Shown in pieces: positions 52,973 through 60,654 of a stretch of 64,000 nucleotides of DNA. The position numbers and the translations under genes are program-made. Where the stretch lies: NCBI GenBank assembly GCA_964542475.1, contig CAZIUL010000022.1:3042-67041 (forward strand). Reading direction: 5' to 3'. Source of the stretch: CAZIUL01 sp964542475 (GTDB taxonomy: Bacteria; Planctomycetota; B15-G4; CAYZWU01). Under the pieces are notes generated by a model. That model saw only the letters and a list, made by a program, of their open reading frames with translations, made no database searches and had not been told where the DNA came from. Each line of letters starts with the position of its first letter. The first letter of the stretch is position 1.

Positions 52973-54295
52973 TCAGGACCCGGGCGGTTTATTCGAGCCG
53001 GGGTTCCTGTTGCGCGTCAGCCAGTAGATCGGCAGGCCGGCCAGCAGAATGATGCATGGCACCGCGGACAGTCCGGGCCGGTATGTAACCGCGCTGTAGA
53101 TCAGGTAAGCGCAGGTTGCGCAGAAGACGAGCGTGGTATAGGGGTATCCCGTCACCTTGAAGGGGCGGACAACGTCCGGTTCTTTTTTCCTCAGCACAAA
53201 TACCGCGGTGCTGGTTGCCAGGTAAAAGGAGTACACCGCAGCCGCGGTGTATATGATCGTGTCCTTGAAGGAGCCCAGGGCAACGATCAGCAGCAGGGCG
53301 ATGCCGCCCTGGAGGAGCAGGGCCCGCACCGGGGTGCCGGTCTTGGGGCTCCATCTGCCCAGGAAGCCGAAGACCCGGTGGTCCATGCCCACAGCGTAGG
53401 AGATGCGCGCGCCCGCGAAGATGAGGCCATTGACCGCACCCAGTGCGGAGATGCAGATCAACGCGCTTATCAATCGGCCCCCAGAGTCCGGGATCACGGT
53501 GGATACTGTTTCAGTGGCCACCGCCTTCGCGCCTGCTGTGCCGTTGTACCCCAGGGTGCACAGGAACGCGCAGTTGGCCAGGAGGTAGAGCACGGTCACG
53601 GCCACTGTGCCGAACACCAGGGCCCTTACGATGTTGCGCCCGGGGTTCCTGACCTCCGCAGCCACGTATGCCATCTCGTTCCATCCCCCGAAGGTGAAAA
53701 GCACGAAGATCAAGGCCAGGCTGACAGGAGGGGCGTCGGACATCTCAGGGGCGGCCTCAACATGCGGCGCGGCCAGGGCCACGCCAAAAATCGCCAGCAG
53801 CCCCAGGACCTTGATCGAGGTGAGGATGTTCTGTGTGTACTTCCCCTCCCGCACGCCCAGCACGTTGATGGCTGTCATGACGGCCACTGCCAGGGCCGCA
53901 TAAAAAACCTGGCTGAACCGGGCATCCGAAAAGGGCTGAAAGAGCTCTCCCGCATACAGCGCAAAGGCAAAGGCCATCACCGCGATATCTCCCGGCCGCA
54001 CAATGGCCATCTGCACCCAGCCGAAGAGAAACCCCGCACAAGGCCCGAACGCCCGGGTGAGGTAGACGTAATCCCCCCCCTCCCTGGGATAGGCCGAGGC
54101 CAGCTCAGCGTAGCCCAGGGCGCCGAACAGGGATAGCATCCCTCCCACGGTCCAGATCAGCAGCACGCCCCACCATGAGCCGGCGCCCTTGGCCACATCC
54201 GGGGACATCTGGTAGATGCCCGCTCCGATGATGATACCTACGATCAGGCAGGTGGAGTCGAAGAGGGTCAGCTCCTTTTTGGGAATCATGGACAT
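52973..54295 (-). CDS. APC-family amino acid/polyamine permease
   Basis: A 440-residue inner-membrane transporter of the amino acid-polyamine-organocation superfamily. The first helix IVGIIIGAGIYQMSPDVAK carries the G-S/A-G-I/F motif that binds the substrate's backbone. LGYAELASAYPREGGDYVYL is the conserved loop after helix 2, and the family-typical LIFVLFTFGGWNEMAYVAAE and SFYLATSTAVFVLRKKEPD follow. It has 12 hydrophobic segments. The neighbours (exported methyltransferase, then dapA) may or may not share a role. The substrate is not predictable; LAT-like exchangers look closest. Confidence 0.9.
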   Translation of the reverse strand: MSMIPKKELTLFDSTCLIVGIIIGAGIYQMSPDVAKGAGSWWGVLLIWTVGGMLSLFGALGYAELASAYPREGGDYVYLTRAFGPCAGFLFGWVQMAIVRPGDIAVMAFAFALYAGELFQPFSDARFSQVFYAALAVAVMTAINVLGVREGKYTQNILTSIKVLGLLAIFGVALAAPHVEAAPEMSDAPPVSLALIFVLFTFGGWNEMAYVAAEVRNPGRNIVRALVFGTVAVTVLYLLANCAFLCTLGYNGTAGAKAVATETVSTVIPDSGGRLISALICISALGAVNGLIFAGARISYAVGMDHRVFGFLGRWSPKTGTPVRALLLQGGIALLLIVALGSFKDTIIYTAAAVYSFYLATSTAVFVLRKKEPDVVRPFKVTGYPYTTLVFCATCAYLIYSAVTYRPGLSAVPCIILLAGLPIYWLTRNRNPGSNKPPGS

Positions 54296-54371
54296 AACCT
54301 GTCCCGATCCATTTAACCGGGGGAAACGCCCATCCCGGCGTGAGCGGCGATGGGCGCTTCCGTAAAGGGTG

Positions 54372-55064
54372 TCAATGTTTTTTCAGGGAGATGCTCATGC
54401 CTGCCCCGTCCTTGTGGATGTAGATCGTCTCCAGGGCCGGGTTGGTATCCGCTGCCTTCCTGTAATCCTGCATGGCGCCGCGCATGTTGGTGTTGTGGGC
54501 GAGGATCAATCCCCCATTGCGCACGAGCGGCAGGAGCTTGTTGAGGTAGTCCACGTACCCCTCCTTGTCCGCATCCAGGAACAGGATGTCGATGGGCTCG
54601 GTGATCTTCTTCACTGTTTCGTGTGCGTCGCCCATGACAAGGGTGATAAGGTCATCCACACCGGCTCGCTTGAAGTTCTTCCGGGCCAGGCCGGCGCGGA
54701 CCTCGTCGATCTCGTGTGTGACCAGCTTGCCCCCGGTCTTTCGAAGGGCAAGGCAGATCCATATTCCAGAGTACCCGTTGGAGGTGCCGATCTCCACCAC
54801 ATGCTTGGCTCCCATGGCTTCCGACAGAACTCTCAGCACCCGGCCGTCCTCCGGGGGAACGTTCATCATGCCTCTCCGCTGGTTCAGGTAGATGTCATCG
54901 AGGGTAGCCATGATCTTAGCATCCTCGGACTTCAGGGCGGCCTGTTCCGTTTCCTGGGACGCCTTTTCCGCGCCTGCTTCGCTGACCTTTCCATTGGTGC
55001 AGACAAGGATTGCTCCCGTCAGGAACAGCGCAAGCATGAAAGCCGATACAACCTTCCGTCTCAT
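54372..55064 (-). CDS. O-methyltransferase (family 3) with an N-terminal export signal
   Basis: A 230-residue class I SAM-dependent O-methyltransferase of the catechol/caffeoyl-CoA type. The SAM site is VVEIGTSNGYSGIWICLAL (residues 89-107), the metal and acid region is IDILFLDADKEGYVDYL, and NGGLILAHNTNMRG is the family's usual DNV-like segment. Oddly, residues 1-22 (RRKVVSAFMLALFLTGAILV) look like a signal peptide or membrane anchor, followed by a polar linker, which would place a SAM-dependent enzyme outside the cytoplasm. The ATG has AAGGAG upstream, so the hydrophobic part is translated. Methyl-donor supply in the periplasm is unexplained. Confidence 0.85.
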   Translation of the reverse strand: MRRKVVSAFMLALFLTGAILVCTNGKVSEAGAEKASQETEQAALKSEDAKIMATLDDIYLNQRRGMMNVPPEDGRVLRVLSEAMGAKHVVEIGTSNGYSGIWICLALRKTGGKLVTHEIDEVRAGLARKNFKRAGVDDLITLVMGDAHETVKKITEPIDILFLDADKEGYVDYLNKLLPLVRNGGLILAHNTNMRGAMQDYRKAADTNPALETIYIHKDGAGMSISLKKH

Positions 55065-55441
55065 CTCTTTCTCTCCTTTCTCTTCTCATGGATGAAGTCT
55101 CACACAGGATCGGTAAAAGGACATTGCCTTCCGTGTCTTGTCGGGCAAGCTCATTAGCATTCAAGTCGGTTAAAGTATCAGTTCACCGCCTTTTGCGAAA
55201 GCCTTGACAAGAATTGTAACCATGCCGGTTCAGTGATAAAGGTTTTTACGCCCGGGAATCAACTGCCGGCACCGCGAGTATTATTTTTTTTGCACTGACA
55301 GAAGGGCTCCACAAATGTCATGAAACAAAAAACCTTTTCGTGTGGTTTTCTCACCGGCTTCTTGAGCTGCTTGATAATTTTTGATGTGGCGTCCCCCGGG
55401 TTCCGTATGTACCATACACTCATAATCAAGGAGGTTGGCAC
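55065..55441. other. Gene-free stretch with ribosome site of dapA
   Basis: 377 bases between divergent genes without a credible coding region; the small minus-strand frames in it have no ribosome site or family likeness. The last bases hold an ideal AAGGAGG seven bases before the dapA ATG. A T-rich run around 55284 and the TTGATA at 55371 are possible parts of a promoter, but no matching -10 is convincing. Confidence 0.6.
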
Positions 55442-56320
55442 ATGTTTCAAGACTTGTACGTCGCGCTGGTGACCCCGTTTTCAAGTGATGGAAGCGTGAA
55501 CATCGGGAAGCTGAAGGAGATGGTTCGCTTCCATGCTGAAGCCGGGACAGAGGGGCTTGTGCTTTGCGGAACCACCGGGGAGGCGGCCTGTCTCACGCAA
55601 GAGGAGCGAACCCTTGTCATCGAGACAGTTGCGGGCGAAGCCCGCGGCCGGCTGAAGATCGTTGCGGGTGCAGGTGCCCGCTCCACCAAGGAAACCATCG
55701 AGCTCGTGGCGGAGGTCACATCCGCTGGGGCGGAGGCAGCCCTTGTGGTGACTCCGTTTTACGTCAGGCCCGGCCCGGAAGCGCTGTTCGCGCATTTCGA
55801 GGCGGTCGCCGAAGAGAGCAAGATACCGGTCATGCTCTACAATGTTCCGTCCCGCACCGGGGTGGACCTTCCGCCAGACACGGTTGCCAGGCTGGCGGAG
55901 CTTGACAAAATTGCCGCTATCAAGGAGGCCAGGCCCGACATCGACCGCATCACCGAGCTCGGTGTTCTTTGCAAGGGGAAGATCGATGTGATGTCCGGGC
56001 ATGACCCGAACCTCCTGCCCGCGCTGAGCGCGGGGGCGAAGGGCGTGGTTTCGGTTGTTGGCAACATTGTACCGCTGGATGTGGTCCTGCTGATCGATGC
56101 TTTCAAAAAGGGCGACATGGAAAGAGCCTGCCTGGTTCACTTCAGGCTTTTCGAGATTTCGAGCGCGTTGAACGTGGACACGAACCCGGTTCCAATAAAA
56201 TGCGCGATGAACCTTCTGGGCTGGGATGTCGGGGGTGTGCGCCTTCCATTGATCCCCTTGAGCGGGGAAAAACGGAAGACGATGGGCCGGCGGTTGTCCG
56301 CTTTGGGATTCGGGAGCTAA
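55442..56320 (+). CDS. dapA: 4-hydroxy-tetrahydrodipicolinate synthase
   Basis: DapA condenses aspartate semialdehyde with pyruvate, the first committed step to lysine and meso-diaminopimelate. The 292-residue barrel has GTTGE (Thr44, Thr45) that contacts pyruvate, Tyr133 in the YNVPSRTG motif with Arg138 for the aldehyde carboxylate, and the Schiff-base Lys161 in IAAIKEARPD. These numbers match the E. coli enzyme. The PIKCAMNLLG element is also in place. The neighbours are not lysine genes, so it is a solitary housekeeping copy. The start has AAGGAGG seven bases upstream. Confidence 0.92.
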   Translation: MFQDLYVALVTPFSSDGSVNIGKLKEMVRFHAEAGTEGLVLCGTTGEAACLTQEERTLVIETVAGEARGRLKIVAGAGARSTKETIELVAEVTSAGAEAALVVTPFYVRPGPEALFAHFEAVAEESKIPVMLYNVPSRTGVDLPPDTVARLAELDKIAAIKEARPDIDRITELGVLCKGKIDVMSGHDPNLLPALSAGAKGVVSVVGNIVPLDVVLLIDAFKKGDMERACLVHFRLFEISSALNVDTNPVPIKCAMNLLGWDVGGVRLPLIPLSGEKRKTMGRRLSALGFGS

Positions 56321-56354
56321 GGGCGAGCGATGGCGCATCGGCGCGCGCCGGTTC

Positions 56355-56430
56355 CGGCGCCGACGGAGCGGCGCCCTCCATTTAGGAACCGGCGCATGTC
56401 CATCTTGGAGGGCGGCAGTCCCTTGCCGCC
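56355..56430. repeat. Interspersed repeat family A double hairpin nested in an 11-bp inverted repeat
   Basis: GGCGCCGACGGAGCGGCGCC plus GGAGGGCGGCAGTCCCTTGC with CGCC. In this copy GCGCCGGTTCC (56345-56355) and GGAACCGGCGC (56385-56395) also pair around the first hairpin, giving a larger stem. It separates the convergent dapA and SpoIIE-type genes. Confidence 0.85.
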
Positions 56431-56432
56431 TC

Positions 56433-58124
56433 TTAAGACACCTTCCTGACCGTCACAAAGGTTATATCCGTGTCATCAATATCCTTGCCCGCATAGTTGT
56501 CCAGGATGTTGACCACCAGGTTGACAAAAGCCTCGCTGTTCTTGGTGGCGTGCTTGTTTATGGTCTTGGCAAATCCCTTTGTACCGAGATCCACGCCCTC
56601 CGGGTTCTTGATCGTGAAAAGACCGGGCGTGTTCAGAACCATGCGGTCGCCGTTGGCGATATCTATCTCCACTTCCTTCAGCGACTTGTCGAAAACAGGA
56701 CCCTTGTCGAACCCGAGCGCGATTCCCTCACCCTGGATCCCCTGGAGCTTCTTGTCCGTGTGGCTGTAGCGGAAAAGCGAGGTCGGCCCCGCGCTCACGA
56801 TCCTGGCCTTGTCGGCTTCAGGATCCAGCAGAAGCATCAGCACTTCGACATACATCCCGGCCCTGAGATCGGGTGAGAGCAGGCGGTTGGCCTCCCTCAG
56901 CATCTCCGCCGGGCCGTCCGTGTTGTTAACCAGCGCCCGGAAGAAGCTCCTGGCCATGGACATCACGATCGCCGCGGGCATGCCTTTGCCCGAGGCTGCG
57001 GCCACCAGCACGCCTGCCTTACCGTCAGGGTAACGGATCACATCGTAGTAGTTGCCATCCACCTCCTTGGAGCTGCGGTGGTACGCCTTGATCTCGTACC
57101 CCGGGATTTCCGGAATCTCCGTGGGAAGGAGCTTGGACTGGACCTCCTGGGCCACAGCCATCTGGTGCTTCTGGGCGGCAATCTCTATCTCCTTGGCCTG
57201 GGCTTCGCTCAGGTTTTTCGTCATCTTGTCAAAGGTCCGTGCGAGCAGCCCGATCTCGTCCTGGGACTTGGGCACGGTGTGGTGGTCCAGGTCGCCTTCT
57301 GCAACGATCCTGATGTCCTCGATAAGGGCCTTGACCGGCATTGTGATCTTTCCGCCGACCAGGAAAGCGGCCCCGATACCTAGGCCGATGAAGACGACGA
57401 AAAGGATGCAGATCACACCGGCGTACTCCTGCTTGCGCTGGCTGATCTGCTTTTCCGAAAGAACCACATTGGCGTACCCCGTGGTCTCTCCCTTGTAGTC
57501 CTTTATCGGAGCGGTGTAGGAGCGCGCGCTGTAGTTTCTTTCGTTGACCTGGAAGTAGCCGTACTTGACCTCGACCTCACCCTTCCTGTATCCCGCGGAT
57601 TGCAAATCGTGGAACTGGGGAGGTTCTCTCGTTCCGGTTTGTATTTCGATAGCATCGCGCTTGACGAAATAATGGGTATCCATGATTCTGGCGTTCAAAA
57701 GAAGCGATGGCTGCTTGATGATGTCTCTCAGGCGCTCCCGGTTGAACTTGGCATGCTCTTTTTCTTCGTCTGTGGCGAGCACCCTGGTGTCGAGCCCGTA
57801 GAACTGGCTCCAGCTTTCGAAGTCAGGCGCTGCAAAGACCTTGACTAGTGCCACGCCTCCCGCGTCTATCTGCTTGTCAAGCGCTCCAGCGACCATCATG
57901 TACATGACAACTGCAACGATCAGCATTATCAGAAAGATCGTGGCGCTGATGTAGAAAGCGAGCTTCTTGGCGATGCCGCCGCCGCGCATCTTGGGCATCT
58001 GGCCCGTCTTGTAGATGACAGAGGAGTCCTTTCCCCTGTCCCGGCTTTTGCGTGTTGAATCCTCTTCTACCTCGGTGTCCTCGATCTCTTCGTCTTTCTT
58101 TTCGCGCCGTGCTTTTTTAACCAT
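56433..58124 (-). CDS. HAMP/SpoIIE-type (PP2C-like) protein, probable pseudophosphatase
   Basis: A 563-residue membrane protein. A charged cytoplasmic N-terminus (1-52) leads to a helix (57-80), a periplasmic sensor-like domain (80-235), a second helix (235-256) and a HAMP segment (VGGKITMPVKALIEDI to about 308). A coiled coil and a SpoIIE/RsbU-type phosphatase fold (325-563) end the protein. Three of the four metal-binding Asp positions are changed: GGDYYD reads DGNYYD (Asn358), GDVSGKG reads AAASGKG (Ala376) and YTDG reads NTPG (Pro500). The last (DDTDIT) is kept. The fold is intact but catalysis is probably lost, so it may bind a partner or signal by conformation. No partner such as an anti-sigma factor is adjacent. 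Confidence 0.85.
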   Translation of the reverse strand: MVKKARREKKDEEIEDTEVEEDSTRKSRDRGKDSSVIYKTGQMPKMRGGGIAKKLAFYISATIFLIMLIVAVVMYMMVAGALDKQIDAGGVALVKVFAAPDFESWSQFYGLDTRVLATDEEKEHAKFNRERLRDIIKQPSLLLNARIMDTHYFVKRDAIEIQTGTREPPQFHDLQSAGYRKGEVEVKYGYFQVNERNYSARSYTAPIKDYKGETTGYANVVLSEKQISQRKQEYAGVICILFVVFIGLGIGAAFLVGGKITMPVKALIEDIRIVAEGDLDHHTVPKSQDEIGLLARTFDKMTKNLSEAQAKEIEIAAQKHQMAVAQEVQSKLLPTEIPEIPGYEIKAYHRSSKEVDGNYYDVIRYPDGKAGVLVAAASGKGMPAAIVMSMARSFFRALVNNTDGPAEMLREANRLLSPDLRAGMYVEVLMLLLDPEADKARIVSAGPTSLFRYSHTDKKLQGIQGEGIALGFDKGPVFDKSLKEVEIDIANGDRMVLNTPGLFTIKNPEGVDLGTKGFAKTINKHATKNSEAFVNLVVNILDNYAGKDIDDTDITFVTVRKVS

Positions 58125-58340
58125 TTAAAACCACCTTCCGATCGTTGTTCAGGGCAAAATCCGGATTTACGGGACATGGTCCCGGGAGCGTTTGGATAGA
58201 GCTTTATGGAAAATGTGAAAAAACAGAAGTCAGAAACGGCTCTGAAACCGGGATGTTCCAGCTTTCAGACACCTATGGATATAAAACCGTGAATCGGTCA
58301 AGATTGGAAGAAAAATCCTGGGTTGATGCACAAAAAGCGG

Positions 58341-58375
58341 GGTGCCTGGCAGCAGAAGAGGATGAAATATGCGGG
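58341..58375. repeat. Palindromic element P6: half copy (35 bp)
   Basis: Only the arm GGTGCC...GCAGCAGAAGAGGATGAAA-TATGCGGG is present, the same arm that ends P1. It begins nine bases past the pgpA stop. No matching left arm is found, so it is a decayed or truncated copy. Confidence 0.78.
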
Positions 58376-58384
58376 TAAAGGCTT

Positions 58385-58888
58385 TCAAAAAACCGGATTG
58401 CTCCGCATGGCGTGAAATACCGCTGTTCCAAGGAGAGTATAAAGCCCTGCAACCAGGTCATCCAGCATGATGCCCCACCCGCCTCGAAGCCGTTCCAGGC
58501 GTCTGCCGGGCCACGGCTTGATCACATCGAACAGCCTGAAAAGGAAAAACGCGGCGACCAGCTCGTCGAGTCCCGGGCGCTCGTACAGAAAGTAGCACAA
58601 GGGCACGAAATAACCCATGACCTCATCGAGCACAAAGGCTCCGGGATCCTTTTTGCCGTAAAACCCTTCTGCCCAGTGTCCGAGCGGGATGCCGATCGCG
58701 AGGAACAGGAGCGCAAGAACGAACGAGATGGCGCCGTAGGAACACAGAACTCCCTGAGGGAGCGATGCTTGCAGGGGAAGGATCAAGAGTGCCAAAGCCA
58801 GCGCGCCCATGGTGCCTGCAGTGCCGGATGCCACAGGGGAGCGGCCCAGGTAGAAAAAGGTGGCTGTGATATCACGCAAACGGTTCAT
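58385..58888 (-). CDS. pgpA: Phosphatidylglycerophosphatase A
   Basis: PgpA removes the phosphate from phosphatidylglycerophosphate to give phosphatidylglycerol, in the inner membrane. The 167-residue product has SPVASGTAGTMGALALALL at its start, the conserved DPGAFVLDEVMGYFVPL with the DE pair, and FRLFDVIKPWPGRRLERL near the end. Phosphatidylglycerol is the donor for Lgt, which is encoded elsewhere in the window. Its ATG overlaps the stop of rimO as ATGA. Confidence 0.93.
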   Translation of the reverse strand: MNRLRDITATFFYLGRSPVASGTAGTMGALALALLILPLQASLPQGVLCSYGAISFVLALLFLAIGIPLGHWAEGFYGKKDPGAFVLDEVMGYFVPLCYFLYERPGLDELVAAFFLFRLFDVIKPWPGRRLERLRGGWGIMLDDLVAGLYTLLGTAVFHAMRSNPVF

Positions 58889-60333
58889 TGATGATCCTTC
58901 ACAAGAACAGATGCCCTGATCCCGGCCCGCGAAAGAGTTTCGGCCGTTTTTTTTCTTTCGCCGTGAGGACGGGGCCTGCGCTGCTTGCCGGTTCCGGCCG
59001 GAACTCCGACAAGATCGTACCCGTCGTAGCCAGTGACCCTGGCTTTCAACACCGCTCCGCTTTTCAGCGATTTGTTCGACTCGATCGTTATCACGCAGTC
59101 GATCTCAGGCGCGTCGCCGTGTGTCCGCGCTGCAATTTTGCCGCCGCCTGCCGGGCCATCAACTATAACCTCCAGCTCGGAACCAACAAGCGATTTGTTC
59201 CGATTGACGATGATCGACTTCTCGAGCTTCATGATTTTTTCGAGCCGCTTTTCAGCGACATGCCTCGGGATCCGGCCGGGCAGGCGGGAAGCGGGTGTGC
59301 GCTCCTCCTCAGAGAAAAGGAAAGCTCCGAGCCGGTCGAATTGCGTGTGCTTAACGAAATCGAAAAGCTTTCCAAATGCGCGTTCCGTTTCGCCCGGATA
59401 TCCCACGATCACGCTGGTGCGGATCACGATGTCCGGGATCTCTTTTCTCAGCGTCTCGATGATCCGCACGATTTTTTCGGGCGATGTGCCGCGCCGCATG
59501 CTCTTCAGGATACGTAAGTCGATGTGCTGGACAGGCATGTCGATGTAGTTGAGCACCTTCGGGTTTTCAGCGATCTCGTTGATCAGCTCCCGTGTCACCC
59601 TCGACGGGTAAGCGTAGAGGATGCGGATCCAGCTGATGCCTTTTACGCGGGAGAGGCGGCGAAGCAGATCCGGCAGGAGCGGCTTGCCGGCGATGTCCCT
59701 CCCGAAATCAGTCGTGTCTTCAGCCACCAGGACCAGCTCCCTGACCCCGAGCGATGCGAGAGCTTCGGCCTCGTCAACGAGCGCATCCATCGGTTTCGAG
59801 CGGAGCCTTCCGCGGATCGCCGGGATTGCGCAGAAGGAGCAGGAGTGGTTGCAGCCTTCAGCGATCCTCAGGTACGAGACATGGGGCAGTGTGAGCAAAA
59901 GACGCCCCATGTCTGTGTGCGATGTTCGCGGGGCGCCCCCTGATTTCATGGGTATGCTGCGGCTCGTGTTCTTTTCGAGCGCTTTCAGCACGGCAGGCAC
60001 ACCGGAGTAGTCGGAAATCGGTAAAAAGGCGTCAACGCCCTCCAGCATTGCCATCGCTTTCAGCTTCTTCCCGAGGAGCTGAACCAGGCATCCCACAACA
60101 ACCACCGCAAAGAGCCGCCCCTTCTCCTTCAGGCGCAAAACCTCCTCGATCGTGTCAAAAGACTCCTTTCGCGCCGGTTCCACGAACCCGCATGTGTTGA
60201 TTACCACGGCGTCGGCCTGTGCCGGGTCGAGCTCGAGCTCGATTCCCGGGCTTGCCCCGTCCAGGTGCCCTGCGATCACCTCGGAGTCAACGAGGTTCTT
60301 GGGGCAGCCCAGGGATATGATGCACACTCTCAC
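58885..60333 (-). CDS. rimO: Ribosomal protein S12 methylthiotransferase
   Basis: RimO is a two-cluster radical SAM enzyme that methylthiolates an Asp of ribosomal protein S12. The 482-residue product begins VRVCIISLGCPKNLVDSEV (UPF0004 domain) and has NTCGF and VVGCLVQ, which supply the auxiliary cluster cysteines. The radical SAM motif is RIAEGCNHSCSFCAIP (CxxxCxxC), with FVGYPGE-like VIVGYPGETERAF, and a C-terminal TRAM part (EVIVDGPAGGGKIAARTHGD). A frame 26 codons longer starts inside palindromic element P4 (MKRSHSAVCGAAAEEDEISG is repeat-encoded); I chose the GTG after TAGGAG, which lies directly after the element. It is coupled to pgpA. Confidence 0.92.
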   Translation of the reverse strand: MRVCIISLGCPKNLVDSEVIAGHLDGASPGIELELDPAQADAVVINTCGFVEPARKESFDTIEEVLRLKEKGRLFAVVVVGCLVQLLGKKLKAMAMLEGVDAFLPISDYSGVPAVLKALEKNTSRSIPMKSGGAPRTSHTDMGRLLLTLPHVSYLRIAEGCNHSCSFCAIPAIRGRLRSKPMDALVDEAEALASLGVRELVLVAEDTTDFGRDIAGKPLLPDLLRRLSRVKGISWIRILYAYPSRVTRELINEIAENPKVLNYIDMPVQHIDLRILKSMRRGTSPEKIVRIIETLRKEIPDIVIRTSVIVGYPGETERAFGKLFDFVKHTQFDRLGAFLFSEEERTPASRLPGRIPRHVAEKRLEKIMKLEKSIIVNRNKSLVGSELEVIVDGPAGGGKIAARTHGDAPEIDCVITIESNKSLKSGAVLKARVTGYDGYDLVGVPAGTGKQRRPRPHGERKKTAETLSRAGIRASVLVKDHQ

Positions 60334-60351
60334 TGAGAAATCGCTCCTATG

Positions 60352-60524
60352 CCCGCTTATTTCATCCTCTTCTGCTGCGGCACCGCAAACTGCACTGTGG
60401 CTGCGTTTCATGCCGGGAGACGATCCTCAACCTGTAAGAACAGGCCTGCGGTCGTCTCCTGACATGCGCCTTGCCACATCACAGTTTACAGCTACCTCGC
60501 GACGAAGAGTATGAAATAAGCGGG
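60352..60524. repeat. Palindromic element P4 (full length, 173 bp)
   Basis: Intact palindrome between the divergent rimO and cysS genes. Its left end is one base from the TAGGAG ribosome site of rimO, so it forms the leader of that gene. Tip: CCTGT-AAGA-ACAGG; stem: GGAGACGA/TCGTCTCC. It differs from P5 in only a few positions. Confidence 0.93.
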
Positions 60525-60654
60525 CTTTGCCCGCAAAAAGAGCCCTGCCCTTTTGAAAACCGGCGCACGGCTTGTTAATCTTTCTGAAAAGGCTATCATA
60601 CCCCGGAAACAAACGCGCAAGACAGCACTCTTTCGATCAACGGAGCTGAAGCCC

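Noticed and set aside
55281..55484. Small minus-strand ORFs in front of dapA
   Set aside because: No ribosome site, no family likeness, and they run into the dapA coding region antisense.
60334..60411. Longer rimO starting MKRSHS-
   Set aside because: These codons belong to palindromic element P4 and recur in front of the unrelated VanZ-like gene; the GTG at 60333 has a ribosome site and the family's normal start.
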